Below the pieces are notes generated by a model. The model was not told the origin of the DNA. It searched no databases and was given only the letters and a program-made list of their open reading frames with translations. DNA of 64,000 nucleotides, taken from contig NC_080045.1 in assembly GCF_012489685.1 (NCBI RefSeq), positions 53,581,815 through 53,645,814 of the forward strand, in the 5' to 3' direction. Every line of letters starts with the position of its first letter. Within the stretch, counting starts at the first letter, position 1. Position numbers and translations under genes: made by a program. This DNA comes from Lotus japonicus (Eukaryota > Streptophyta > Magnoliopsida > Fabales > Fabaceae). Positions 1 through 12,558 of the stretch are shown piece by piece.

Positions 1-3000
1 GTTTCTCGTCAAATGACATTGCGTAGGCACATGTAAGGCGGGAGCAAAATTCCGAGCCCTTCAAGATCAAATATGTCTTGTGCTCCATAATGATCCCAAA
101 CCTGGACCAGCAACTTTTATTGTTCAGTGTCTGTATGTGTCGCCTTTATTTGAAGATAATAATAGTCAAGGATTTACTCATTTGCTTGTATCTGCTCTTC
201 GCCACTTCCTGAAAAGGTCAACCACTTCGGAAGACTCTTTGGAAATGAATTACTCGGCTGCCCGCCTACTTCTGGATATTATTAGAGGCCAGGTCCATCA
301 TGATGATAAGATAGTTATCAAATTATTGGAGATGTTTGATATAGAACTAACAAATATGGAGAAAGCAATGTGCCAAATTGAGGAAAAAGATGATTTAAGT
401 TGTGGCATGGCAAAAGAATTTGTTGAGCAGTATATTTTTAAATTGGTGGAGTCCAAGTTGTACATGAGCGCTGTCACTTTAATAGAGAGTTTATCTATCC
501 GCCATTATGGTCAATCTTTTCTCCTTGATATGATTAAAAATAATCAATTTAAACCAGCAGAGAAGTGGGCTACATTTATGGGGAAGCCAATGTTGTCCAT
601 GCTTATTGAGGAGTTACTGGAGAGGAACATGCTAAAGAATGCCTATGAGATTATAAAGGAAAATAATCTAAATCAGGATTTTCCAGATGTATACAAGAAG
701 TGTAAAGAAAGGTACTTGACTTGTCTTTGTTAGCATGCGGCAGATTTTCCCTTTCCTTTTCCTGCTGTTTGATTTGCTCAGAGCATCTTTTTAAATTCTT
801 ATTTACAAGATTATGTCATTGATTTGCAGAACACTAAAGAGCTTAGCGGAAAAAGGATGTTGGGATGTTGCAGAAGAAAGAACAAACAATGACAGACAAC
901 TTATGGAATATTTGGTTGGTAGTTATTTTCATATTTTGCATGACTGCCATTCTACAGTGAATATACTTAGCTGCATAGGTGTAGTGTATCCATTTGAGAC
1001 TCTGTAAAATAGAAAAGCTTTACTTTTTAAATGGTATAGATTGCTGTTTTTACTGAACGTGTGGCCATTTTATTAACATATGTGATATTTTAGGAGTATA
1101 GACCTATAAGCTGAATAGGGATACTCCGGTTCTCCATTCCTTTGCAATGGAAATGTAATAAGGGTTATCATTCTTTTATGTTCAAACTTCAAACCCTAAT
1201 TTTTGACTCAGTATCTACGCATTGGACCCATTAAACCATTTACTCTTATGTTCAAAACCATCAACCAAAATATCACACTTCATCTAAAATCAAATAGTCC
1301 CACTTTTTCTTGCTCTCCGAAACCCTAACCTTACGTCCTCCAAAATTCTTTAAATTTCATCAATTTCCATATTTTGAACTTTTCAGATCAATTTTTCCAA
1401 ACCTCTGTTAAACACCTAATTATGGAAGTATAAAATGAAGATTTAGGGGTTTTAGATTGAGTGAAAATGGCACAAGTGCTTAGATTGTGGCAATTAAACA
1501 AATTACAGATTACATTTGAGCAAAAACTTACTAGGGGATTAAAATCGCTCATTAGCCATAATAGGAAGACCAATGGTGCAAATAAGTAGTTCTAAATGCT
1601 TTCTAGAGCAATCATTATTAGAATTTTCTTGGAAGTTTCTTCTTATCCTTGATAGCCCCAGTAAAATCTTAAATTGTATGCTATAATTTTTTTATTTTAT
1701 ATGTTCAAGGTTTATTTGGCAATGGAAGCTGGTTACAAGGAAAAAGTGGATGAACTGTGTGATCGGTACTCCCTACAGAACTTTTGGGATATTAAAGGTA
1801 AGTCACTTACTTGTGACCAATGGAAATTTATAAAGGAAGAAAAGATTGTATGCTAATAAAAACGGAAGATTATGTTTCATTAAGATATGATTGTTAGTCA
1901 CTTATTCTTCTTTTGCCTCAAAAGTTATGTTTTGTCCACTCATTTTCGATTTTTGTTCCTGTATCTTGATGGAATTACTCCTGTTTATTCATGCATTTCT
2001 TCTCAGCTTTCATGGGTTAATGTTATTACCATCTTGTGATATGTGCATGTTAGTTAAAACTGGGATTTTAATCCCAAAATTCTACGATCATGCAATTAGT
2101 GATGTGACCAGCGATTTAGATTTGAAGAAAATCTTAATCTAGCTTAATCCCACTGAAATTGCGATTTTAATCCCAAAATCATAGAAGAATCTCGATTAAT
2201 GATTTGGATCTGGTTTTCGACTAGTTTCCTTAAACCGATTTCAATTATGTCCTAGCCCTAAAATTTTAACCGGTCTCTTCTGCTTCAACCCTAAAGATTC
2301 TTCAGTGAGCAATACTGTTTATCATCTTCCTTGTGCTCTATTGGCGAGTTCTATGTTTTCTGGCGACGTTTCTTCTGTTCTCTGACACCATTTCTTTTGT
2401 CAGTGGGTTCTCTGTTCTCTAGTGAGTTCACTGTTCATTGTTTCTTTTGTTTTTGTTTCTTCCTTCAGTTTCGCAAGTTCTCCAAGGCATATATGTTAGA
2501 TTAGACACCTAGATTCTAGAATTAAAAAATTTCCATTAACTATTTTCTATTTACTTTTGGTCTCTAAGTTTTATGCCTTTTAATTCGTAAAAACTTGATG
2601 TATGGTGCTTGGAGTTGCTAAGGTTTTAAGTACTTTATAGCTTATGTACGACATTCTTATGGATTATGAGTTATGATTTATGTGTGCAACTTCTAGTGAT
2701 TTAAAGTTTTATCCTTGTTTATGCTATTATAAATATGTGTGTGTGAATTTTTGCTTAGATTTACAATTTTCACTTCCCCCGATTTAAGGTAAAATACTGT
2801 TTTTTGTCTTGCAGTGCCTGAAACAAGTATTCTGCAAGGACGTTATTTGCATCTTGATGAACTAATGGTTGAAGACATCATCTGGGTTGATGAAGTTGAA
2901 GGTTTGATAGATGCAACTTGTCATATTGAGGGTGTTAAAATTGTAGGTGTTGATTGTGAATGGAAACCAAATTATGTAAAAGGCAGCAAGCCAAACAAGG

Positions 3001-4765
3001 TAAATGAAAATGATCTTCCAAACAGATTAATCTTTCTCCATACATTTTCTCTGTTTAGCTGAACTGTACGAAACAAAAATATGTGTGGGTTTGAGCTTTC
3101 CTAGCTATGGCATGTTTCATATCAAAAGCTGAACTCTAGATTCTCCTGTTTCCCCTTTTCTCCTTGCATTTCCATGTTTCAGGTTTCTATCATGCAAATT
3201 GCCACAGAAAAGATGGCTTTCATATTTGATCTGATAAAGTTACACAGAGAGGTGCCTGACAGTTTAGACGACTGTCTGACTCGCATATTGCTGTCATCCA
3301 GAATACTAAAACTTGGTATGAAAATTCTTAATTCTTTAGTCTCATGAATATATAAACAAAAATACTTTTGTGAGCATGACCGATCGCTAGGTGTGATAAT
3401 TATTTAAGTGAAAGGAAATGCTGCTATTGATGGGATGTGATTATTGTTTTGTAAGTCTGAATTAGTAACCATTGCTGCTCTCTATGGCTTGTATTTTCAG
3501 GGTATAATTTCCAATGTGATATAAAGCAACTTGCTTCCTCATATGGAGAGTTGAAATGCTTCAAGAACTATGAAATGTTGCTTGACATTCAGAATGTTTT
3601 TAAAGAACCTCGGGGTGGGTTGGCTGGGCTTACAGAGGTACTGTATATATGATTGCCCTTTTAGTGTCCCCTTTCTCTTTTTTTATTTGTGGGAGTGGGG
3701 TTAAATGGGAATAACGACAATTTCCCCTGTTTTTGTATGTTGGCTTATTTTGACAAAGCCCGTGTGTTTATTGATAAATCAGAAAATTCTGGGTGCTCGT
3801 TTAAACAAGACAAGACGAAACAGCAACTGGGAGCAACGACCTTTAACTGAAAATCAAGTAATTGCTCCCCTTTCTTCTTTCCTATTTATTAATGCTCTCC
3901 ACATTCATAAAACTTATCTGATAATGCAATTGTGGTCTTTCCTTAGGGAGCTCATTCCTAGTTTGTTAGGACTTGTAATGCAGTCTTTGTTTTATGTAGT
4001 TTTTATTTGCTCTTTTCGAGGGCTGGGGGGGGGGGGGGGGGCTAAACACAGTTTTTCTTTAATAGCGGACTGAATGATCCCAAATTATGAGATTACCACC
4101 GAATGTGTGGATCAGCTTATCTCTCGTATTCGAGCACTGGGTAAGTTATGCAGTTACATTAAATACTGGGAGGGAGAGATTTTCTGCGTATAGTTGTCGT
4201 CCTACTGGCTTGAATAGAATTTCCTCCTGTGGAAGAAAAAACTATGATTTAGACCCCCAAAAGTAAATCTGCATATGATTCCAAAGAAACTTATCAGTAC
4301 TAGATAATGCATGGATGCTTATGAATTTATGATGAGTGCAGTCTAAATGTATAATCTGTTTGAACCAAACCCTTCAACAATCTAACAGAGTTCTATGTGT
4401 GCAGCTAGAATATGCTGCCCTGGATGCTGTTGTACTGATTCACATTTTCCGCCATCTTCCGGATCAAGGACATGATAAATTTGGGTGGAAGTCTTGCATC
4501 GTGAGTGACAAACAATACCCTTTTTCTGCAACTTTCCTTTATTGCAAATTTTCTATTTCGGTTTTTTTTGGGCATTTTCTTTGTTTTCAGAAGTTTCATT
4601 AAAACCTTAGTAAATATTTACCATGCATTGATTATAATACTCGCTTTGTATGCATAGATAATGGCTTTTCCTGTTTTTAACTGCATTCAGATGTCTCACT
4701 CGGAAAACACCAAGAAATCCAACAAAAAAAAACATGTTGCCAACAGTCAAATAGACCGTGATTGA
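1..4765 (+). CDS. 3'-5' exonuclease domain protein (Mut7/WRN-exo-like, DEDDy), 5' end cut off
   Basis: Nine exons are visible: ?-711, 830-914, 1710-1797, 2815-2999, 3183-3315, 3501-3637, 3783-3857, 4405-4500 and 4691-4765, all with GT..AG borders and continuous frame, ending in TGA. The N-terminal ~270 residues are a helical region typical of plant Mut7-like proteins. The exonuclease domain follows with all its motifs: VDCEW (Exo I, Asp and Glu), GYNFQCDIKQL (Exo II Asp) and YAALDA (Exo III, Tyr-x3-Asp, the DEDDy type). The C-terminus is short and Lys-rich. The family removes nucleotides from 3' ends of RNA or DNA; the substrate of this protein is not known to me. The start codon is not resolved: frame continuity upstream is broken by TGA at 14-16, so either an intron acceptor lies near 36-44 or the first coding exon starts outside the window. 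A run of ~18 G lies in the intron near 4025. Confidence 0.85.
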
Positions 4766-5153
4766 GACCACCCCAGCATTGATCCTCAACTGAAATGTAA
4801 ATAGTAAGTTTCAAATAGGAAAAAATAACATTTTTTCAAATGTAACTATTTTGTCTCCATTAGTTTCATTGAATATTTATCTTGTCGGTTTTTTTTTTTA
4901 AATGGCAGTTTAATACTGGTAATTTGGACATGCTATATTTAATTGAAACTCAAAACAAGCACAATAAAACTTAGCTAAGGATGATGACCTTGGCTAAATT
5001 CAGATTGGATACATGAAATATATTTAGATCTGAGTTATTAGAAAAAAAATCACACAACCCAATTTTTGCAATTTTGTCATCACTACATCTTAATATGTAT
5101 ATATGGCCCCACAACATTAATTTTATGGGTTCGTCATTGTACGCATGTAATCT
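4766..5153. other. intergenic DNA with first copy of a diverged direct repeat
   Basis: No gene seen. Bases ~4911-5040 resemble 6005-6150: both hold a 'catgctatattta' block, an 'agctaaggatgatga' block and an 'aaattcag' block, and a separate 'tacatgaaat..aaatctga' block. The two copies flank the LINE insertion. Confidence 0.5.
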
Positions 5154-5943
5154 TTTTTTTTCGATACATCGGAAAGCTGACAAAAGAAAAAAGCTGAATA
5201 ACACCCAAGAGATCTCTCAACACAAGAGTCTCTAATTCGTGGCTAGGACTATCCATAATATGGTATCCCATAACCATGCAAGCCGTTTTTGCAATAAAAT
5301 CCGCCACTTGGTTACACTCTATGGATTCCCCTCATTGCAACTTGCCAAGGCCTCTCAAGCATGCTACGAATTTGCTGCACCATGGGCACAAACCTGTCTA
5401 CCTCTGAGCTTTGAAGACTACCAAGAAGCTCTCGACTATCCACTTCGCAGATTAAGTTTCTGAAACCACGGGCCCAGGCCAGCTCCAACTCATCCCTAAG
5501 GGCCATTGCTTCCGCTTCGAACGCATTACCTCCCAGCCCCGCGTTGTGAAAACCCAGAAGCCACCTCCCTTGGTCGTTCCGAAACACACCTCCAGCACCC
5601 ATAACCGCTTGCTCCTCTTTATAGCTACCATCACAGTTAAGTTTAATGACCCCCGTTGGAGGGAGTTCCCACCTGGCACTCATCCATCCAAGCCTATCAT
5701 CCATCGCGCCTTGACTCTGCACCAAATTGATCTCATCAATATCATGGCAAATCCTGCGCCAAGCTTCCTCAACAGTCCACGAAGGAGTTTCAAAGAGCAT
5801 GTTGTTACGCCATTTCCAAATACCCCATAATGTAACTAGGAACCGAAACCCATGGGTGCCCCGTGCTTGGTCATGTATCCAACCCCAGGTTTCATCTCGG
5901 AGGAAGTTTCTCCACCTCAAAGCCCCCCATTCGAGACCATATT
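5154..5943 (-). mobile_element. 5'-truncated LINE (non-LTR retrotransposon) with RNase H domain
   Basis: The minus strand encodes from the left break to a stop at 5312 a ~210-residue open frame ending in a plant-LINE type RNase H domain: CDGS (first Asp), EAEAMAL (Glu) and EVDSREL (Asp). The part before it (WGIWKWRNN) is the linker that follows the reverse transcriptase in these elements. After the stop there is ~150 bp of 3' UTR and an A-tail (T run 5154-5161 on +). Identical 10-bp sequences 'catgtaatct' flank the element at 5144-5153 and 5944-5953, the expected target-site duplication. The endonuclease and reverse transcriptase are missing, so it is a dead-on-arrival copy; the RNase H frame is still open, so it is probably fairly young. 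Confidence 0.9.
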
Positions 5944-6439
5944 CATGTAATCTAAATGGTATTAAAGTTACAGGGTCAAAATAAGCTAAGCATAAATGAA
6001 CATTTTACATGAAATTATCTTAAATCTGAATTAGTTTGAGAAAGTTTACACGTTAATATAATTCTAACACTTGGTAATTTGTTCATGCTATATTTACTTG
6101 AAATCCATATTAGTAGCTAAGGATGATGAGTTTGACTAAATTCAGTGTGATCCCTTTCCCTCTTATAGACGTATTTCCCCAACAACCCTCACCTCTCATT
6201 TCTTCTTTGCCGAAAATAGAACAAGAACTAAAGTTACATATAAAATATGATTCCTGGCCTTACCTAACTCTTGAATTTCAATGCCCTCTCTTACTTTCCC
6301 TCTAAAGGCAGATGAAGGGAGAGAATGAGAGGTAATCCAACCCCCAAATACACACAATAAAAACATAGCACCTGATAAGATATAGAGCTTTAAGATTTGA
6401 GATTTGAGAAGGTAATCATCATCATACGCAATCAGAAAG
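5944..6439. other. intergenic DNA and putative DUF3511 gene promoter
   Basis: Holds the right LINE target duplication (5944-5953), the second copy of the direct repeat (~6005-6150), and the AG-rich leader of the DUF3511 gene. No other gene seen. Confidence 0.5.
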
Positions 6440-6775
6440 ATGGAAGTGATCCAACATCGGCAACCTCAGTCATTACAAGAATTACATGATGTGTATGTGA
6501 GAAGAACCTTAGATGGCAACAAAATGCGGGTAGAAAGGGGTTCAAACAAGACCTGTAATGAAGCTCCAAGGAGAGAACGCAAACGTGGTGTGAAGATTGT
6601 GAGCAAGTCACGCGTCCACACGTCGTGGTGGACTAACCGTGAAATGAGGAGAAAGCGCAGAGTGGTGAAATACAAGCTTTACGCAGCAGAAGGTAAGCTC
6701 AAGTCTTCCATGGAGAAAGGATTTCGCAGTCTCAGGAACACATGCACCAAGATTATGACCCGTATAAATATTTAG
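6440..6775 (+). CDS. DUF3511 family small basic protein
   Basis: A single-exon frame of 111 residues. The C-terminal half has the DUF3511 signature: SWWTNREMRRKRRV, then VKYKLYAAEGKLKSS and a basic helical end. The family is plant-specific and its function is unknown to me; members are short, very basic and usually intronless, as here. The N-terminal ~50 residues are Arg/Lys rich without recognisable fold. The start chosen is the first ATG of the frame, and no upstream in-frame ATG lies nearby. Confidence 0.8.
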   Translation: MEVIQHRQPQSLQELHDVYVRRTLDGNKMRVERGSNKTCNEAPRRERKRGVKIVSKSRVHTSWWTNREMRRKRRVVKYKLYAAEGKLKSSMEKGFRSLRNTCTKIMTRINI

Positions 6776-7156
6776 GTAATGCATGGGGCGCATCTTTGTG
6801 TTGCATAAAATATGTAGTTTTAGGGACAGGATGGAGCCTTCTAAATAATCTCACGACTCCTATAGCTTGTGTACATACACTTTCAAGATTATGATATTTT
6901 TTTTTTTGACTGGATTCAAGGTTATGATATTCATTTTCATATACTAGGATTATACCCGTGCGTTGCACGAAGGATACCGGGATTTCATTTTGAACATGAT
7001 TATTTTGATACACACGACTTAATAGTTCATTTATTGGAAAAAAAAAAATAATGTTACGATGAGTGAAAATTAAGTTGAAATGGATTAGTAGTACAAGATT
7101 GTTAAATGGATCAAAATTCTAAAATTCTTTCCTAATTTATCCGCATAAGATATTTA
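6776..7156. other. gene-less stretch with a Helitron-like terminus
   Basis: No gene. Contains the Helitron-like 3' end annotated at 6944-6970; the rest is AT-rich unique sequence. Confidence 0.4.
6944..6970 (-). mobile_element. Helitron-like 3' terminus (element would extend to higher coordinates)
   Basis: Read on the minus strand: a short GC hairpin cgtgc-aac-gcacg, nine bases (ggtataatc), then CTAG, followed by a T. This is the Helitron 3' layout: hairpin about 10 bases before CTRR, inserted before a T. The element body would run right on the + map. I could not fix the 5' end; an 'A|TC' on the minus strand near 12226 is one weak candidate. Confidence 0.5.
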
Positions 7157-7165
7157 TTCCAAATT

Positions 7166-7563
7166 GGCTTAATTATGTTTTTGGTTCCTCTAAAATTAGG
7201 GTCTTTTGGTTTAGGCCCCTCTAAATATTTTTCTTTGGTATACACCCCTAAATGCAAAATAATACTGAGCCCCTCCCGTCACCTTACGTCATTTAGAGGG
7301 GCCCAAACCAAAGAACAATAATTTTAAAGGGACCTAAGACACGATAACAATTGAGTTTTAGGTCCCTCCAAAATCACGATTCTTTGGTTTAGGTCTCTCT
7401 AAAATCATGATTCTTCGGTTTAGATGCCTCTAAAATATGTCACGTCAGCGTCCGTTAACGGCAGAGGCTTATCCCTCTATATTATTTTCAAAATAAGGGT
7501 GTATTCTAAAGAAAAATAATTTGATGGGCCAAAACCTAGAGGGAACAAAAACATATTTAAGCC
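7166..7563. mobile_element. Mutator-type MITE, 398 bp
   Basis: Long imperfect terminal inverted repeats beginning GGCTTAATTATG on the left and ending in the inverse, ..ATATTTAAGCC, on the right, with matching further in (accounts of 'ggttcctcta', 'ttggttta', 'atacaccc' on both arms). Exact 9-bp target duplication 'ttccaaatt' at 7157-7165 and 7564-7572, the size made by Mutator transposases. No coding capacity. Confidence 0.9.
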
Positions 7564-7572
7564 TTCCAAATT

Positions 7573-10548
7573 TAAGTATCTCTAATCTATATTTTAATCA
7601 GCAATTGATTTGATCAATTTTAAAAAAATGGTTTTTTTTTTGGTCAAGAATTTTAAAACACATGGTTCGTAACACACAAAAATTATCAAAATAAAATAAT
7701 TTTTATAATATGATAAGATTTTATATGACATTCAATTGAAATTAGAAGCTATATTATATTAAAAAGTTTCATGTATACTCAAGTGTCCTCTCACGTGCCT
7801 GTGCTAAATTACTCATGGATATTAATAGGAAGATGAATAGTTTCACCACCCTCTTTATATATTCAAAGTATAGGCATTCGATGCTCCATAATTTTTTCCA
7901 ACCAAAATCAACCAATTTAAGTTTTACCGTTCTTCCTCTCAGACCACATAACATTTTCATTCTCTACATTTATTGGTAAACTTTTCATTTCTCAATCTCT
8001 GAAATTTTTCCACAGAACAAATATTACGTGAAAATAATTGTAAATTGATGGGAAAAGAAAACGACATAGTCAATACTAAGTAAAAAGAATGCTAATTGCA
8101 AGAAATCTCAAATGGTTTCTCTGGATCCTGTTCGTGAGCAATCTCCACCAAAACCATTAGCGCCATCCACAACCAATTTGTCATTCATCCCATTGCACTT
8201 GCTTTTTTTTCAGTTGGGATCTAATCCAATAAGCCCATGATCCAATCACACAACCCAAGCAACAAATAAGATCCAAATTTCGAAAGCTTCTTACCTGCAT
8301 TATTTCAAAGACACAACCCCTCCACTGAAGAGAATAAGATGGAGAAAGGGTGAGGTTTCCAAGCAGATGGAGCAGGAATGCCAAAGATAGAAATTTCAGT
8401 TGTAGTTGGGACATAGGTTGTACATAAGATATCATTTGAGACTCATCGTAGGATAGGAACAGATTGCAATAGCAGGTGTTGATGACCAAAGTGAAGGATT
8501 CCAATTATATTTAGTCTATACCACATCTAAATTAAATTGAAACTCCCAGGTGTGTTGATGTTCGGGAAGATCAGTGTTATCACGAGTTTAATATTCCACA
8601 AAAAAAATTGTGCACTTCCATCTTTGTTTACACACATTACTAAGAAAGTTTCACATTTTAAATTTTAAATAGTTAAATCATAGTCTTTTAATGAAGTGAT
8701 AATAATAAAAAACCAAAATATAACATTTTATACCTTACTCTTATTAATGAAAAGAAAATTTCAAAACAGTCTCATCCAACCCTCTTTGATTCGTATCTTC
8801 TAGTTGATAACTCCACATAGTTAAAGTAAACATTAAAATGCCAGCCCTTGAGTGATAAAGATAATAATGAGGCTATGTCCTTCCATTGAATGCTTGATGG
8901 AATTGTCACCACATTAGTTGAGAAGCAAACCTACGATTATGAAGGAAAAGAATGAATAAAGGAAACTATACTGCAAAAAAAAAAGTGAATGGAGAAAATG
9001 GAAGATACAAGGAAAAACACAAGAAATAATGAGTAGGAACAGTAACAAAATACAAATCAACGAAGCAAATAGCACATATTCTCTACCTTCTGCTCCCTCT
9101 TTCTCAAGACCAAGCATAAGGAGAATGAGGATAATAGGAGCCATTTAGCCAGTACTCTTAAAGAAAACTCAAAATAAAGCGAAACATTGATGGTCGTACC
9201 TTCAACCAAGCCTCTCTCCTTTGAAATTGGAATTTCAAAATCAGGTCCAGACTTCAAAGTTCAAATCATCAAAGACTGGACAGCAACAGGGAATAAAACT
9301 CAAATCAGAGTAATAGAAATAATAATGTGAAGAAAAATAAGGAAATGATTTAAAAAATAGTGAGCTATCAAAAACTATTTTCACATCAGTAGCTGCATCC
9401 AAATCATCATACAAAGGTTTCTTACTGGATTTAGTCTACCGTCTATAAAGTTTGAACTGCATTTAGAATCATGTCATTAAATAATATGATTTTTTTTTTT
9501 TCTGGTTCCACCACCTCTTTTCTCATGATCAAGGTTGGTGTTATACGCGAAGGATTACCCTTAGCAAAATTGAGACCAAAGAGCCAATAAATTTTCAGCC
9601 AAAAGCAACTACGAATAATAATAACTACCAAAAATAGGAGTGATAATCCCAGCCTTATCTTGGAGACAATGAAATCTAAAGTCACTGAAATAACACTTTA
9701 CTACATGGTCCTGCTAGAAATAGAGTGAAGAGTGAAGGTCTCCCAAGCCAAAATGTGTAGAAGAAGTGATTTTTAGATAAGGGATAAATAGGTACCCCCA
9801 ATTGCAGCACATACCAAACATTTCTGTAGTTTAAAATCTAGAGGAACTTGAAAATGACACAATCATACTAATTTATGATGTATTTAATTTGTTCTTAGAG
9901 TATTTAAATGTTTTCCCTGAATTAGAACCCTCAAATGTTGTTAAAGCTTCATAAATTACATGTAAAGGCTCTATTAACCATACCACCCAACAAACTTAAG
10001 ACTAAGAATCAATGAATGCATTAATGCTAAACAATGTAGAACAAAAATAATTCATTCACATGATATGAGATACGAATGTTGAGCAATAGCATAAAGTGGA
10101 GAATATGATAGAGCACTCTCCCTTCCAAGTTCTGAGTCTCACAAAAATTTCTGAAAGGAATGCAGAGATTTTTAACTCTGGCAGCGCCCACACTGTTAAT
10201 CAAAATAATTTCTCAAATAATCAGAACTTCTTCTAGGAACATATATTTGCAGGTCACAGCAACAATCAATACACAAAGACAATCAATCAAATAAAGTATT
10301 AATATTATTATACCTAGCACTGCTTCCTTTGTACTGATGCTCATGAACATCTACTTGTTTGAAATCCACAGGTACTTGTGGTAATGAGAAACCTGTATTG
10401 GCTCAGTGAAACCTGTACAAAGAATGTTTAAAAATGACTGACCATGACCAAAGAGAATAACAGTAATGGACGGTAAGCAAGCACTTTAAACTAAGATAAC
10501 AACAACTTTTTTTACTAAAAACACAAAAGATAAATGTCAAAAACCAAC
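7573..10548. other. gene-less stretch
   Basis: About 3 kb of AT-rich DNA with stop codons in all frames. Short open frames (e.g. 8181-8504 and 9443-9685 on minus) match nothing I know. It may be the inside of the Helitron-like element that ends at 6944. Confidence 0.4.
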
Positions 10549-10668
10549 CTCAAAGCCAAAACCCCACCAATCACTATCTATTTGAGCAAGCACCTCACCA
10601 TTAATATCTTTCAAGGTGAATGTCCAATTCCATAAGCCAGGATTCTCAACCACCGCAAATTGCTTATT
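10549..10668 (-). pseudogene. isolated phospholipid scramblase-like exon (gene fragment)
   Basis: The minus strand holds 40 open codons bounded by an acceptor (..ttgcaag) and a donor (gttggt). The translation contains NKQFAVVENPG, WNWTFTLKD, INGEVLAQID and WWGFGFE, characteristic of the C-terminal core of plant mitochondrial-type scramblase proteins. The exons that should follow (TDAGQYVIRFG-like and LTLSERA-like blocks) and precede it were looked for within several kb on this strand and not seen. It is therefore a captured or leftover exon rather than a working gene. The family sequence comparison is from memory of the family, not a search. Confidence 0.65.
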
Positions 10669-12558
10669 CTTGCAAATCTTATTCTTTTAGACTTGCATTT
10701 CATACAAAAGGCAAACTTATGAGAAAATAAAAGAGAGTGAATTTAAGAGAATAATAAAAAAAAGCCAGGATCACTTGTGCATGCATGTTCAAATAAATGT
10801 TTATATACATCATCATATCTATTCATGAGCACAACCACATATTAATAGAACTGCATAATGAATTGAACCTGTCAAGGAGAGACTCAGACCAAGTGATAAA
10901 AATATTAACTATTTGATGATCTCTGTGTTACTTTATGGATGCAATAAATGGTTAAAGAAAGAGAAAATTAAAAAAACTTAGTGAAACTGGCAAAAAAAAT
11001 AAGGATGCTAGAATAAAACTCTTAAGGATGCCTCTGCTTTAATAGTTGATACAGAACACTCAATATCCTGATTATGTAAAAGCATTCACACAGCCCTTGA
11101 AAAAACTCTTTCACAAAGGTACAAGTGATAATGAGAAACCTGTATTGGCTCAGTGAAATGCTCTGATTTTCCATATAGTTTGCAATTCACTCTTCTTCTT
11201 CTTCTTCCATTTTCTTCCAATTCCTCTTAGTAGCTTTTGACTCACCCTCCAAAACCTTAGCTCTTCTTCTGGTGAAATACAATATGCTTGGACCTGAGAA
11301 GAATAAGACAATCTTTCATACACAAATAACTTTTGGTTATTACAGCTATAATAGATTAAGAAGTCCAGACATCTCAGCCATATTTCTATAACTCAAATCT
11401 ACAAATTCATAACTAAAAAACCACCCCCAATTATAAGAACTACTCAGAATTCAGACTGCAGGAAACCAACCCAGTAAAAACCTAAGAACTCAGAAACATG
11501 ACTAAAAGAGGAGAAAGTGAAGGAGGAAGGTTCATGACATCGGAGATGAGAATTGCAAGAAGGGAAGAGAAGAAAATTCACTCACCTTGTTCTGATTATG
11601 ACAACGATCTTTCCCTTCCTCACAGACAATGGTTAAATTTATAGGCACAAATTTCTCCCTGCATCAAATCAGTGAAGCTGTAAAGCAAAATGGACAGTTG
11701 GCTTTGAGAGCTTGAACGTACCTTTGGAAGATAGAGGAGAATAGGTGCTAGATAACATTCTAGGGGTATAGATCCAACTTTATGCGAGAATTCAGGTAAA
11801 GAAGATATGGAAAGTAACAAACATGTAACTTGATGCTCATGGGCATAGATCATAGATTCTCTTTTAGGGTTCAAGCATCAAGAACAACCATGAAACAACT
11901 GGAGTATGCAGCTGTCAATGACTAAGAAATTGCTGGAAATCACGTGAAGAGACAGACGGAAATCATGTAGCCAAGGAGGTAGTAGATCAACTCCTTAGGG
12001 ATCGGCCTTCGATGCACCAGCCTCGCAACAGCTGGCCGGTGGGACGTCTGAGCTGCTACCTCGGTGACAGAGGGTTGTGGAGGGAAGGAGGTTTCAAGTG
12101 GCTACTACTTCTAGCCATACGCAGCCCACGAAACCAACAGGCCCAACAGCAAACGCAGTGGTAACAAAAAAAAAATGGCACGGGTGAACAGTAAAAAAAC
12201 CTTGAAACTTAAGTTAGAAGATATGGCTCCGTTTCATGAACCAACATTTTAAAAAATAATAATAATAGCTTGTTTGTTTACCATCAAACATCAATTTCAG
12301 TTCCAAAAAAGAAAGTGCTGAAATGAATTAAAATGAAGTTGGGAATTAGATTTTCCTTTGGTATAGTTTTGGCTAAAAACAATAAGTTTAGATAGGACAA
12401 AATGCAGTTAAAAATTGAAGAAACTTGCTAGGTTCTTTTCCAATTTATGGTTTTTAATATTTTACCTCTATAACGATTTAATCGCATTGATATAATTTCG
12501 ATTTCCATTTTATCATTTTAACAATTTAACCATTTAACTGCATTGATATAATTTTGAA
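10669..12558. other. gene-less stretch with an internal duplication
   Basis: No gene recognised. The ~30-bp text 'aatgagaaacctgtattggctc' type sequence occurs at ~10382-10412 and again at ~11130-11158 in the same orientation. A GC-richer island lies at 11940-12150; on the minus strand it has no long frame. Confidence 0.4.
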
